A stretch of DNA of 34,036 bases from positions 1 through 34,036 of the forward strand of contig JADGBE010000032.1 of assembly GCA_015231615.1 (NCBI GenBank), in the 5' to 3' direction. This DNA is from Desulfamplus sp. (lineage in GTDB: Bacteria; Desulfobacterota; Desulfobacteria; Desulfobacterales; Desulfobacteraceae). The position numbers and the translations under genes are program-made. The notes below the pieces were generated by a model. That model was not told where the DNA came from, did no database searches, and saw nothing but the letters and a program-made list of their open reading frames with translations. This document shows, piece by piece, positions 1 to 8,364 of the stretch. Numbering within the stretch: the first letter of the stretch is position 1; every line of letters starts with the position of its first letter.

Positions 1-2
1 CA

Positions 3-443
3 GAACCATTAGGCGGGAGACGTGAAGTATTAGTCAAAGATAAGCACACCCGTCTTGAGTGGGCAGAAGTAGTAGCCCATATTGCAGAGGTGATGTATCC
101 ATCTGCTGACAAAATCACGCTGATTCACGACAATTTGAGTGCCCATAAAAAATCAGCCTTGTATGAGATATTTACACCAGAAAGAGCCAGAGCAATTATA
201 GAAAGAATCGAATTTGTTAATACCCCAAAACATGGCTCTTGGTTGAATATTGCTGAGTGTGAACTCAGTGTCTTAACTCGTCAGGCATTAAATGGAAGAA
301 CATCAAACAAAGATGAAATGACCAAAAAAGTCACCAATTGGTATGAAACTCGAAATAAAAATATGTCAAAAGTTGATTGGCAATTTACTACCAAAAATGC
401 AAGGGTAAAATTAAAGCGATTATATCCAACAGTTAAATCTTGA
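3..443 (+). mobile_element. IS630-family transposase, C-terminal part (cut by window start)
   Basis: The frame is open from base 3 without a start, so the gene begins outside the window; the first in-window start-like codon (GTG at 90) is internal. The translation has the C-terminal half of an IS630/Tc1-type DDE transposase: HDNLSAH contains the second catalytic Asp, and TPKHGSWLNIAECELSVL contains the third catalytic acid and the conserved GSWLN segment. The end (WQFTTKNARVKLKRLYP) is the usual C-terminus of this family, so this end looks intact. It would catalyse cut-and-paste transposition at TA targets. No clear terminal inverted repeat could be assigned in bases 444-550. Whether the element is complete cannot be judged from here. 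Confidence 0.9.
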
Positions 444-550
444 GAGAACAGTAGTTTTATTGTTATTGTTATGCGTTCCCTTAAGTCTTTGGAAGAAGCG
501 AAAGATTTTGGTGTGAAAAAATCTGTGAAGAGAGAAAGGTTAATTTAGAA

Positions 551-1084
551 ATGAATTGGATTAAGAGATTATTCAGCAGAAAAGCACCCGTGCAGCCAGT
601 GCGTAACATACCTGAACGTCCTTCTGATTGGAATCTTACGCTCTCCGACCTTTTCGCAGAAATGAAAGCTGGCAAACGAAAATATATAGGCAATCCTGAG
701 GCTGAATGGGCAAAACAATATGAACAAAGCCTTATTCCAGAGGGTACCCGTTTCCCAAGTAAGGGTGATCTATATGAGTCAAAGTTTGACCAACATATTG
801 AATACTTGACAGCTTGGGCTGCACCATTTACTGGAGGAGGTGAGGGGGTTTTGTTCAAGGGAGAACGTATTTGGGTGGACAATGAGCCTCGGGACAATAA
901 ACCCCTCGGTGTATATGCACTCCCAGTTGAGTACGACAAACTGGAGATGCGTATGGTTTCTCAGGATGATAGGAATAGCTCCAAGTACGGCGGATTCTAT
1001 TTTTATTTCAATACAATTGACTTGAACAAGAACTTTACTCTGATTAAGACAGGGTTCAAAGGTAAAAGGCGAACAAGGTTCTGA
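551..1084 (+). CDS. Hypothetical protein, 177 aa
   Basis: I do not recognise this family. ATG at 551 follows an AGAGAAAGG stretch about 12 bases upstream, a weak ribosome-binding site. The protein is soluble: a basic N-terminus (MNWIKRLFSRK), no signal peptide or membrane helix, several Trp/Tyr residues, a Gly-rich patch (TGGGEG) near residue 98 and a Lys/Arg-rich end (GFKGKRRTRF). The N-terminal 30 residues look disordered. It stands alone between an IS630 fragment and the CvfB-like gene, with nothing to suggest an operon. Small orphan proteins beside transposase remnants are often accessory genes such as immunity proteins, but nothing in the sequence proves that. Confidence 0.6.
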   Translation: MNWIKRLFSRKAPVQPVRNIPERPSDWNLTLSDLFAEMKAGKRKYIGNPEAEWAKQYEQSLIPEGTRFPSKGDLYESKFDQHIEYLTAWAAPFTGGGEGVLFKGERIWVDNEPRDNKPLGVYALPVEYDKLEMRMVSQDDRNSSKYGGFYFYFNTIDLNKNFTLIKTGFKGKRRTRF

Positions 1085-1177
1085 AAGGAAGCTGTAATAA
1101 ACCACAATCTTAGTTCTAAAACAGTATGGCAAATTACCTAACAATCAAAAATATAAAATATAAGTGAAATAACAATT

Positions 1178-2068
1178 ATGCTTGAAATAGGAAGTTATAA
1201 TGATCTTGTAGTACAAAGAGAGGTATCTTTTGGTTTTTATCTAAACCCTAAAGAAGAAGAGGTTTTGCTCCCTTTAAAATATGTCCCTGAAGATGGGTTA
1301 AAGGTTGGTCAAATTATAAGAGTGTTTGTCTATACAGACTCTGAAGATAGACCAATTGCGACAACATTAATACCAAACGCTGTTGTGGGTGATTTTGCCT
1401 TTCTTGAAGTTAAAGATACAGCACATTTTGGGGCATTTTTAGATTGGGGTCTTGAAAAAGAGCTGTTTATACCTAAAAATGAGATGGCTACAAATTTGAA
1501 AAAGGGTGAAAAGTGTGTAGTTAAGGTCTGTTTAGATAAAGAGACCGGTAGAGTATATGCAACAACAAATATTGAGGAAAATTGCAGTAAATATATGGTG
1601 GGGCTTTCTGAAGGTATGGCTGTAAACCTTCTCATTTATGGTATAACTAAACTTGGATACAAGGCAATCATCAACAACACACATTATGGCGTTCTTTATA
1701 AGAATGAAACCTTTGAGCGTCTCTTTATAGGAGATAAGACAAATGGATACATTCATAGAATCAGAGAAGATGGTAAAATTGATCTTAGACTCAAAAGAGG
1801 TGGATATAGTTCTGTTCCAGAATCAGCGTTAAAAATTGTTGATATTCTAAAACAAGATGGTGGATTTATCCCCTGTAACGACAAAAGCTCACCAGATATT
1901 ATAATGCAAAAATTTGGCATGAGCAAAAAAGAGTTTAAGCGATCAATCGGCAATCTATACAAGGAGAGAAAAATCGAGATTACCGATAAGGGGATTAGCT
2001 TGATTATGTCTCCTCAAGTATCAGTTTTGCAAGCCCTTGAAATTTCCCAAGGTGAGGTGTTACCTTAA
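1178..2068 (+). CDS. cvfB: CvfB-like S1-domain RNA-binding protein
   Basis: At 296 aa the length fits the CvfB/YitL family. The start MLEIGSYNDLVV and the segments RVFVYTDSEDRPIATT and KDTAHFGAFLDWGLEKELFI match the tandem S1-type folds of this family. A middle domain with YGVLYKNE and GYIHRIREDGKIDL follows, then a C-terminal winged-helix-like part around residues 225-275 (ILKQDGGFIPCNDKSSP, FGMSKKEFKRSIGNL). Known members bind RNA and affect regulation; the exact target is unknown. No strong ribosome-binding site precedes the ATG. The last 65 bases overlap the 3' end of the convergent cbiX-like gene, so the two transcripts are antisense to each other there. Confidence 0.87.
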   Translation: MLEIGSYNDLVVQREVSFGFYLNPKEEEVLLPLKYVPEDGLKVGQIIRVFVYTDSEDRPIATTLIPNAVVGDFAFLEVKDTAHFGAFLDWGLEKELFIPKNEMATNLKKGEKCVVKVCLDKETGRVYATTNIEENCSKYMVGLSEGMAVNLLIYGITKLGYKAIINNTHYGVLYKNETFERLFIGDKTNGYIHRIREDGKIDLRLKRGGYSSVPESALKIVDILKQDGGFIPCNDKSSPDIIMQKFGMSKKEFKRSIGNLYKERKIEITDKGISLIMSPQVSVLQALEISQGEVLP

Positions 2069-2429
2069 AGGATATATCAGGATATTTTGCAGATGCGTTT
2101 TTAATAAGTTCAGGAATATCTTCTGCAACGTGGCTACCTGCTGATATAAAATAAGGAAGGATAATAATCTCCTTTTTGTTTGTTGGTTTTATATTTTTTT
2201 GTTCAACTTCACCACTACCTTCTACAGAGTTGTTATCCTCAATATTGAGGATAACTTCATCAACCACCTGATAGAAATCTGGTTCGCAAAACTGCATAAA
2301 TGCTGGTTTTACAATGTCAAATTGCCCTTTTTTAAGGGCTTGATTTTCAAGCTCTTTTGCCATCTCTTTAACTTCTTTGGCAGATTCTTCTCTTCTGCTT
2401 CCATGTGCCAATAAAATCATTGCTCTCAT
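2004..2429 (-). CDS. cbiX: CbiX/SirB-type small chelatase
   Basis: A single-domain class II chelatase of 141 aa, the length of short CbiX proteins that act as homodimers. These insert Co2+ (or another metal) into sirohydrochlorin for corrinoid or siroheme synthesis. Family signatures visible are the N-terminal MILLAHGSRREES, with the first active-site His, and ILPYFISAGSHVAEDIP, with the second. Between them (residues ~70-85) is an acidic, low-complexity insertion (NIEDNNSVEGSGEVEQ). ATG at 2429 lies 14 bases from AAGGAG; ATG at 2420, just before ILLAHGS, is an alternative. A cobalt chelatase suits an organism with corrinoid-dependent methylmalonyl-CoA and methyl-transfer chemistry. The 3' end overlaps cvfB tail to tail. 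Confidence 0.85.
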   Translation of the reverse strand: MRAMILLAHGSRREESAKEVKEMAKELENQALKKGQFDIVKPAFMQFCEPDFYQVVDEVILNIEDNNSVEGSGEVEQKNIKPTNKKEIIILPYFISAGSHVAEDIPELIKNASAKYPDISFKVTPHLGKFQGLAKLILEET

Positions 2430-2458
2430 ACTAATATTTTATTCTCCTTATAGAAAAT

Positions 2459-2523
2459 AGAGTTCCTGCAAAACTGGGATTTATCCATTGATTTTATTGG
2501 ATAAAAAATGAGTTTCGCAGGAG
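2459..2523. repeat. Dispersed repeat, copy A (MITE-like, imperfect inverted ends)
   Basis: The left end TTCCTGCAAAACT and the reverse complement of the right end (CTCCTGCGAAACT) match at 11 of 13 positions, so the ~65-bp unit has imperfect terminal inverted repeats. Its interior (TTGATTTTATTGGATAAAAA) recurs at 16143 and, with changes, at 18453. It lies upstream of cbiX and downstream of the membrane-protein gene. It is too short to code for anything; it could be a non-autonomous element or a structured RNA. Confidence 0.7.
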
Positions 2524-2539
2524 ATCAAATAGGCTAAAT

Positions 2540-4486
2540 CTAATTTATCTCAACAATCTGGTGACCACCATCATCAGATTTTATAATTTTAAGTATCTTG
2601 TTATTAATTGAGAACTCCATTCCGCTTATCTCATGTTTATAGCTAAATGTGATGCTATCATCATAAACTGTAAAAGAGAATGGATTAAAAAGATTAATGT
2701 CAGCTTTCTCAAATTTTACATCTTGACCATTGCTAAGTTTTGCACGGAAATTATCAATATCTTTGAAAAGATTTACAACTCCTGTCTTTCCTGGGCTTAT
2801 GTTCAAAACCTGATTAGATGAGCTATCATCTTTTGATAGCTGTATTAAAGATGTGTTGATCTGTATTGGGTCCCGTTTTAGGGTGATTTTGTTATCAGAC
2901 TCAAATGATGATTTGCTAATCAAATTAGATAGAACAAGAGAAGTTACAGGATCATAGCACTGAATTCCATATTTGCCTTTAGAATCTTCCATCAAAAGGT
3001 CTCTGTGAACAGTAACATGGAAATCTCCTTCGATTTTCTCAAGTTCAAGCTCTTTGATTTTTCTCTCAATCACCTCAAGTCTAAAATTTTGCCCAGCTTT
3101 ATCTGTAAACACCATGGTTGAATTATTGCTTAAATTAAGCCTTCTTTTTTGATCGTCATCGATCTTATACCATTGAAATATAGCCTCTCCTTGCTTAGCA
3201 TGGTCAATAAGCTCAATGCTTATATCCCTTGGCACCATTGTTGATTCATTAATTCTAAAGAACGCTGCAAAATTTATCTTTCCATTTGAGTTATTATTTG
3301 TCTCAGACAAATTTATAGCGTTAGGATAAGATTTGGTTAAGAGATACCATTCGATATTTTCAATTGGATTTTCAACTTTAAGTGGAGTGAAAGTATAAAC
3401 ATCTGAAAGAAAATTTTTAAGCCTAAAATTTATATCATCTTTTTTTAGCATCTCTGAAAAATCTTCACTATCTCTAAGTCTTGTATAGTCGTTATGTGAG
3501 ATCATGTTATCTGTGAGATATTGGTTTATTTGGGGAGATTTTATAGCGAGATCGCCAACTTTAAAGTAGAAAATATTACTTGTATAACCAGATTCATTAC
3601 ATGAGTATATATTTGCAAGACGACCAAATTCGGTTGAATCAAGTTTATACTTATATTTTTCAAGAGCATCTTTAACATTTTGGTTATAGTTAAAATATAT
3701 AAACAGAGCTAAACGAGTTCCTCTGTAGTTTTCAATAGTGCCACTTGTATCTGTGCCACTATCTTTATAGAATGGCTTATCCATACAAAAAATAATATCT
3801 TTGATATAATCAGGGTTTAGAAGTTCTTTTGCAATCAATTGCTCATCAACAACTTTTGAATAGAGCCACTCGTAAATATCGGGAAATACTGATTTATAAA
3901 ATTGCATCTCTTTTGGTTGGGCACCCGGAAAATATTTTCCAAAATTGAGTTTATCTGAAAGTTTAAAATCACTATTTTTTATAAACCCGTAATATGCAAA
4001 ATACCCACCTCCTGCAACTGCCGCAATAATTATTGCAAATACTACTGCCTTCAGAAAAGTGTTAATTTTATTTCCGCTCTTTTGAAGCTCTGAAAGGAGA
4101 TGAACCGCCTTTGAATAGCCTGTAGCTGGATTTTTATAAACAACATTGGCACCTACAGCAATAAGAGGTCTCTTTTTATTTTCTGATCTAAAAAACGCCC
4201 ACCCAGAGCCAATATTATCACCTCTGCTTATACGAATTTTTAAATATTCGATAAGTTCTTTTTTCTCAGTAGATGATATTTTTGATAACGGAATAGGGAT
4301 AACACCCTGCTCCATCTCAATTTTACCGTCAATGTTTATGACTCTTACATCAAGATGAGAAGTTAAGCTCTGGTATCTTCTAACATCTTGAAATAAACTG
4401 CACTCAGGTGGTATTACCGCCTCAAAAACAGCGGGGTAGTCCTGCACCTTGTCTATACCCAATTCAAAGCGTTCAAAACGCCCCAT
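2540..4486 (-). CDS. Single-pass membrane protein of unknown function, 648 aa
   Basis: No family recognised. ATG at 4486 is preceded by AAGGAG. Residues 1-143 look cytosolic, with a conserved-looking alpha/beta stretch that includes a GWAFFRSENKKRPLIAVGA segment. A single hydrophobic helix covers about 144-167 (FLKAVVFAIIIAAVAGGGYF), and the remaining ~480 residues are polar and rich in Asn, Asp, Ser and Lys, as in periplasmic or surface domains. The topology is probably N-in, C-out, since there is no signal peptide and the positive residues precede the helix. The gene starts 20 bases after the DUF6125-like gene on the same strand, so the two are probably cotranscribed. It may be an envelope or secretion-apparatus accessory factor, but this is a guess. 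Confidence 0.75.
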   Translation of the reverse strand: MGRFERFELGIDKVQDYPAVFEAVIPPECSLFQDVRRYQSLTSHLDVRVINIDGKIEMEQGVIPIPLSKISSTEKKELIEYLKIRISRGDNIGSGWAFFRSENKKRPLIAVGANVVYKNPATGYSKAVHLLSELQKSGNKINTFLKAVVFAIIIAAVAGGGYFAYYGFIKNSDFKLSDKLNFGKYFPGAQPKEMQFYKSVFPDIYEWLYSKVVDEQLIAKELLNPDYIKDIIFCMDKPFYKDSGTDTSGTIENYRGTRLALFIYFNYNQNVKDALEKYKYKLDSTEFGRLANIYSCNESGYTSNIFYFKVGDLAIKSPQINQYLTDNMISHNDYTRLRDSEDFSEMLKKDDINFRLKNFLSDVYTFTPLKVENPIENIEWYLLTKSYPNAINLSETNNNSNGKINFAAFFRINESTMVPRDISIELIDHAKQGEAIFQWYKIDDDQKRRLNLSNNSTMVFTDKAGQNFRLEVIERKIKELELEKIEGDFHVTVHRDLLMEDSKGKYGIQCYDPVTSLVLSNLISKSSFESDNKITLKRDPIQINTSLIQLSKDDSSSNQVLNISPGKTGVVNLFKDIDNFRAKLSNGQDVKFEKADINLFNPFSFTVYDDSITFSYKHEISGMEFSINNKILKIIKSDDGGHQIVEIN

Positions 4487-4506
4487 GTATCATCTTCTCC
4501 TTAAGG

Positions 4507-5265
4507 TTAATTGCTTGAAACTATTGTGAATTTCCACGCACAATACCACTCTTCTGGATGTTTATCAGGGGGGCAACCAACACACTCGGTCATAATTCTT
4601 GGATCAATGGTTACGGCAAAAGTTGGATACTCAACAAGCCCGCCTGATTTGCATGGATAATCATCAAGCCCTTTACGTTTTCTGGATGACTGAACGCGAC
4701 ACTCATTCATTCTAAATATTATGCAATTTTCACTCACATCTTCAATTGACTGCTTGTTAATCGCAGCATACATTCTAAATGCAAGTGCCTGCTTTAAAGC
4801 TTGAATACCACCATTGTCAGGTAGATTCAGAAGTTTTTTTATTCGCAATGCCTCAAAAGGTGAGAATCGTCCCCAGCAGTTGTCATTACACCGTTTAGCA
4901 TCGTTCATATTATATTTGTGTTCCACAGCCTGAAACCAAATACCATCATTTGCAAGCCAATTTATCCCCTGCTTTTCAATTAGGTCAAGAAGTTCTGATT
5001 TTGAAAGTTTTGCAAGAGCTGAAGGAATACCGTTTTCCATCTCAAAGCCCAAAGTTTTGGCTAATCTGTTCATCTGATTACCAAAACTTGCCTCCCAAAC
5101 ACCATCTTCAATCTGCATTGCCTTTTCCATGCCCAACTGATGGACAACTTCTCCAAACCACTGACCATAATGGACAATAGTTCTTCTAAAAGAGTCAATG
5201 ACCATTTTTAACAGCAAATCTTTTTCAGCATTCTCTAAAATGTTTATTACATCGTTTTCCGCCAT
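4507..5265 (-). CDS. DUF6125-like cysteine-containing protein
   Basis: A 252-aa soluble protein resembling the DUF6125 family of sulfate-reducing bacteria, distantly related to L-2-amino-thiazoline-4-carboxylate hydrolase-like proteins; I recall this family and have not searched it. Typical segments are HYGQWFGEVVHQLGMEKA (near residue 30), the middle DGIWFQAVEHKYNM and the Cys-rich second half (RCNDNCWGRF, ECVGCPPDKHPEEWYC), which may bind a metal or cluster. Two starts are possible: TTG at 5274 and ATG at 5265. I chose ATG because AGGAG is only two or three bases from the TTG but a workable distance from the ATG. It is the first gene of a two-gene operon with the membrane protein. Confidence 0.72.
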   Translation of the reverse strand: MAENDVINILENAEKDLLLKMVIDSFRRTIVHYGQWFGEVVHQLGMEKAMQIEDGVWEASFGNQMNRLAKTLGFEMENGIPSALAKLSKSELLDLIEKQGINWLANDGIWFQAVEHKYNMNDAKRCNDNCWGRFSPFEALRIKKLLNLPDNGGIQALKQALAFRMYAAINKQSIEDVSENCIIFRMNECRVQSSRKRKGLDDYPCKSGGLVEYPTFAVTIDPRIMTECVGCPPDKHPEEWYCAWKFTIVSSN

Positions 5266-5322
5266 TTTTTTCAACTCTCCTTTTCAAGCTGCTTTTATCA
5301 TTAACTGTTATATAGAAATGTC

Positions 5323-5352
5323 AAGGCAGAACCCCTAAAAGAGTTCCGCCTT
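5323..5352. terminator. Hairpin downstream of the transcarboxylase operon
   Basis: AAGGCAGAAC and GTTCCGCCTT pair with one mismatch around a ten-base loop, and a T-run follows on the plus strand. It lies between the 3' end of the 5S/biotin gene and the start of the DUF6125-like gene. The T-run is on the wrong side for the minus-strand operon, so its role as that operon's terminator is uncertain. Confidence 0.35.
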
Positions 5353-5414
5353 TTTGAAAAATAATAGAGTTTTATTTAAAATAAAGTTCAAGTTGTTAAG
5401 ACAAATCAAGACCA

Positions 5415-7586
5415 CTACTCAATCAGTGCCAAAACAGACCCCTTTGGAACTGAATCGCCACTTGCAAAATTAACCGCCTTTACAACACCATCAATTGGTG
5501 AAGGAAGACCATTTTCCATCTTCATAGCTTCAAGAACTACAACAATATCACCTTTTTTAACACTCTGCCCCACTGACTTTTCATACCTTATTATCATACC
5601 GGGCATTGGAGCTTTTAGCTCTCCTGCCCCGCCTGACGCTTGAGCAGTTGCAGTTTGTGTTGTAGATGATGTTTGAGGTGATAGAGCTTTAGGTATCGCA
5701 ACTGCTGGAGTTATTGCTGGTTTTGGTGTTGATAGAGATGATTGTTGAGATGCTGATTGTTTTGGTGCAGAAACTCTTGACATTGCTGGCGGTGGAGGAA
5801 TTCTTGTTGGTGTTTTACTTATTGGTGTCTGCTGTGCTGAAGCTGGCTGTGTTGGATAGCCAATCTGTTGAGTATAGGCAATTACAGGAGAGCCTCCAAC
5901 TTCATCAACTCCAACTTCAAAATATTCGCCATCAACAAACACGTTAAATGTGCGTAGATTTTCTGTTTTTGGGGGTGCTTCACTTCCGCATTTACAGGGT
6001 TTAGCTGCATTAGAAGCTGCGGCAACGGCTGCATCAAAGGCAGATTTCTCAACAAGCTCACCTGCTTTTGCCTTCTTAACAATTTCTGCCTGTTTTGCCA
6101 CATCGTCCATAGTGATTGGCTTCATTGCTGCTGGAACAGGCTCTTTCCCATATTTTATCTGAAGATATTTTTTGCCTGTTACAGGAAACAGCGTATAAAC
6201 TAAAAGATCGTCATCATCAACTGCAAGCTCTCCAATTGCCTCTTTTGCTGCTTCAAGCTCTGGTTTTAAAACCTCTGCTGGACGGCAGGTTATTGGCTCA
6301 CTTCCTCTATCGTAATTTTTAAGAGCCTTCTTCTGAACCTCTGGATCAATTGGAATTGCTGTTTTACCATAAAGACCGTAGCACAAATCCTTAACCTGTG
6401 CTGTTATCATCTTGTAACGCTCATTTTCTGTGTCAAATAAAACATTATTCACAGTCTGAGTTCCAACAATCTGACTTGTAGGAGTTACAAGCGGAACTTG
6501 TCCAAGCTCTCTTCTCACCTTTGGAAGCTCTTTATAAACTTCACCAATTCGGTCAAGAGCATCCATCTCTCTGAGCTGATTAACAAGGTTAGAGAGCATT
6601 CCACCTGGGGTTTGGTGAAGAAGAACATTAATATCAATAACAGAGACTTTGGTGTCATCAAGAAGATGGCGGTATTTAGGGAGAATTTCTTGTTCAAGAG
6701 TTTCGTTTATAGAAGCAAGAAGCTCAATGTCAAAACCTGTATCTCTATCTGTTCCAATAAGAGACATAACAAGTGGCTCAAGTGCTGGGTGAGAGGTTCT
6801 GTAAGCATAAGGTGTAAGGCAAGTATCCAAAATATCAACACCAGCTTCAATTGCTTTAAGATGGGTCATTGGTGCCATACCAGAGGTAAAATGGCTATGA
6901 AGGTGAATTGGCGGTTTGACATTCTCTTTGAGTGCTTTAATTAGATCATAAGCATCATAAGGAGCCATTAATCCTGCCATATCTTTTATGCAGATACTGT
7001 CAGCCCCCATTGCTTCAAGCTCTTTTGCCTTTTTGATGTAATAGTCAAGAGTATAAACCGTGCCGCCCATTCTTGGTTCAGTTAGGGAGTAGCACATACA
7101 ACCCTGAAAATGTTTGCCACACTCTTTAATAACAGGCACTACAGCTTCAAAATTTCTGTAATCATTTAAAGCATCAAATGTTCTGAAAATATCCATGCCG
7201 TTATCAGCCGTTCTTTTTACAAATAATTTTGCTACATCATCTGCATAATTTCTGTATCCAACAAGATTTTGACCTCTGAGCAGCATTGAAAACGGAGTCT
7301 TTTTAAAGTATCGTTTTAAAGTTCTGAGACGCTCCCAAGGGTCTTCGTTGAGAAAACGGTGCATTGTGTCAAAGGTTGCCCCCCCCCACATCTCAACTGC
7401 CCAAAATCCAACCTCGTCCATTCTTTCTGCAATTGGAATCATATCTTCTGTTCTTCCTCTTGTTGCAAAAAGCGATTGGTGTCCGTCTCTTAAAGAGAGG
7501 TCTTCTATTTTAAGTGGATTTGCTGCTGGTGGTCTCTCTTTTTCGCAGTTGATTTCACACATATTTATTCTGCCATGTTCACCCAT
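5415..7586 (-). CDS. Transcarboxylase 5S-like carboxyltransferase fused to biotin carrier domain
   Basis: A 723-aa biotin protein of the OadA/PycB/5S type. Residues ~25-290 form the carboxyltransferase TIM barrel: the metal ligand Asp in SLRDGHQS (D34), the HLHSH motif (H230, H232) and Lys in ICIKDMAGL (K201), the position carboxylated in this family. The conserved PYC/OADA domain runs to about 500. A long Pro/Ala/Ser/Thr/Gln-rich linker (about 575-650) leads to a C-terminal biotinyl domain with EAMKM, biotin on K689. It would move CO2 between biotin and pyruvate/oxaloacetate. A good ribosome-binding site (AAGGAG) precedes ATG 7586. The 12S-like gene upstream in the operon suggests methylmalonyl-CoA:pyruvate transcarboxylase; a Na+-pumping decarboxylase is less likely, since no beta subunit is in the window. 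Confidence 0.9.
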   Translation of the reverse strand: MGEHGRINMCEINCEKERPPAANPLKIEDLSLRDGHQSLFATRGRTEDMIPIAERMDEVGFWAVEMWGGATFDTMHRFLNEDPWERLRTLKRYFKKTPFSMLLRGQNLVGYRNYADDVAKLFVKRTADNGMDIFRTFDALNDYRNFEAVVPVIKECGKHFQGCMCYSLTEPRMGGTVYTLDYYIKKAKELEAMGADSICIKDMAGLMAPYDAYDLIKALKENVKPPIHLHSHFTSGMAPMTHLKAIEAGVDILDTCLTPYAYRTSHPALEPLVMSLIGTDRDTGFDIELLASINETLEQEILPKYRHLLDDTKVSVIDINVLLHQTPGGMLSNLVNQLREMDALDRIGEVYKELPKVRRELGQVPLVTPTSQIVGTQTVNNVLFDTENERYKMITAQVKDLCYGLYGKTAIPIDPEVQKKALKNYDRGSEPITCRPAEVLKPELEAAKEAIGELAVDDDDLLVYTLFPVTGKKYLQIKYGKEPVPAAMKPITMDDVAKQAEIVKKAKAGELVEKSAFDAAVAAASNAAKPCKCGSEAPPKTENLRTFNVFVDGEYFEVGVDEVGGSPVIAYTQQIGYPTQPASAQQTPISKTPTRIPPPPAMSRVSAPKQSASQQSSLSTPKPAITPAVAIPKALSPQTSSTTQTATAQASGGAGELKAPMPGMIIRYEKSVGQSVKKGDIVVVLEAMKMENGLPSPIDGVVKAVNFASGDSVPKGSVLALIE

Positions 7587-7624
7587 CTATATATTTTCTC
7601 CTTAAAATTTCTTAATTATATTTT

Positions 7625-7888
7625 TTAGTTAGTAACTTTATCTTTAGTTATATTTTGATTATTAGCAGCCAAAGTTTCAAGACGTTCAGCTAACCAAATT
7701 TTTATCACAGATTGTCTGGTTACCCCCATACGATAAGCTGCTTTGTCTAATGACTCAATCATCCAAATTGGAAAATCAATATTGATCCGTTTATGATTTT
7801 GCATACTCCTTGTAGCTTTGGATATATCCAAAGTATCAATAATATAGTCTCCATCATCAAATTTTTTATCAAACTCTTCAGCTTTCAT
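7625..7888 (-). CDS. brnA: BrnA-like CopG/ribbon-helix-helix antitoxin
   Basis: An 87-aa partner of the BrnT-like toxin, overlapping its 3' end by 11 bases. The C-terminal half (RINIDFPIWMIESLDKAAY and GVTRQSVIKIWLAERLE) is a ribbon-helix-helix fold; the acidic N-terminal part would contact the toxin. BrnA-type proteins neutralise BrnT and repress their own promoter as a complex. The order toxin-antitoxin is the usual BrnTA order. Only 38 bases separate its stop from the start of the 5S/biotin gene, so readthrough from the toxin module into the metabolic gene is likely. Confidence 0.85.
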   Translation of the reverse strand: MKAEEFDKKFDDGDYIIDTLDISKATRSMQNHKRINIDFPIWMIESLDKAAYRMGVTRQSVIKIWLAERLETLAANNQNITKDKVTN

Positions 7889-8138
7889 ATAAATTCACCT
7901 CCTCTTTACGAGATCTGCGAACAGAAATAATTCTTATAATATCTCCTCGATATGTAATAACGCCAGACCAATGTTTACCAGCGATCATGCCTATTACCAT
8001 AAAACGAGGTTCATCTACTGTTTTAGCTGGAATTTCAAGCAAATCTGAATCACTCCACAGTTGCTGTGCATCATAAAAGCCGATACCATGTTTTTCTAAG
8101 TTTATCTGACTTTTTACATGATCAAATTCAAACTTCAT
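7878..8138 (-). CDS. brnT: BrnT-like ribonuclease toxin
   Basis: An 86-aa COG2929/BrnT family protein with a RelE-like fold. Visible family features are the N-terminal FEFDHVKSQINLEKHGIGF, the central LLEIPAK...EPRFMVIGMIAGKHW, and the C-terminal IIRIISVRRSRKEEVNLYE, whose basic residues belong to the active surface. It would cleave mRNA and stop translation when free of BrnA. Its ATG overlaps the stop codon of the preceding 70-aa gene in an ATGA, so it is placed to be translationally coupled to a metabolic-operon gene rather than having its own clear leader. Confidence 0.88.
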   Translation of the reverse strand: MKFEFDHVKSQINLEKHGIGFYDAQQLWSDSDLLEIPAKTVDEPRFMVIGMIAGKHWSGVITYRGDIIRIISVRRSRKEEVNLYES

Positions 8139-8347
8139 TTAAAGGCTCTTATCTGCATCATCGAACGCATATTCATCTGTGTATTTCTTCCAGCAAGCCC
8201 CCAAACACTTGGGTAATTTTGTGGAGTAGCTGCAAAACTTGAAACACAGGGTTGCTCAAAAGAAGTGGGGGCAAAAGCCGCCTCTTCTTGAGTTTTAATA
8301 TAAGTAAATACTGCTGCTGTGATTACAGCTAATTTTCTTTTGTCCAT
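8135..8347 (-). CDS. Small transcarboxylase/decarboxylase-operon protein, 70 aa
   Basis: A short protein with an N-terminal hydrophobic helix (MDKRKLAVITAAVFTYIKTQ), a Pro/Ala/Ser-rich middle and a basic, Met-rich tail (WGLAGRNTQMNMRSMMQIRA). From memory, similar small ORFs with this helix-linker-tail pattern sit between the carboxyltransferase and biotin-subunit genes in related anaerobes, and resemble gamma/delta-type accessory subunits that hold the complex together; this is recollection, not a search. ATG 8347 is only 17 bases after mazF, and its ribosome-binding site (AAAGGGATAA) directly follows or overlaps the mazF stop. Its stop overlaps brnT's start. It is therefore squeezed between two toxin genes. 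Confidence 0.72.
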   Translation of the reverse strand: MDKRKLAVITAAVFTYIKTQEEAAFAPTSFEQPCVSSFAATPQNYPSVWGLAGRNTQMNMRSMMQIRAFK

Positions 8348-8364
8348 AATTTTTTATTATCCCT

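Noticed and set aside
471..548. Short frame (MRSLKSLEEAKDFGVKKSVK...) between the IS630 part and the 177-aa gene
   Set aside because: Only 25 codons, no clear ribosome-binding site and no recognised family; it may be the relic of a gene interrupted by the insertion sequence.
481..1144. Minus-strand frames opposite the 177-aa gene
   Set aside because: They overlap each other, lack ribosome-binding sites and family features, and their composition suits antisense shadows of the plus-strand gene.
6498..6944. 148-codon plus-strand frame within the 5S/biotin gene
   Set aside because: Antisense to strongly conserved carboxyltransferase sequence; no ribosome-binding site.
5415..7586. Na+-pumping oxaloacetate decarboxylase alpha subunit
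   Set aside because: The domain architecture allows it, but no beta or clear gamma subunit is present and the 12S-like gene points to transcarboxylase.
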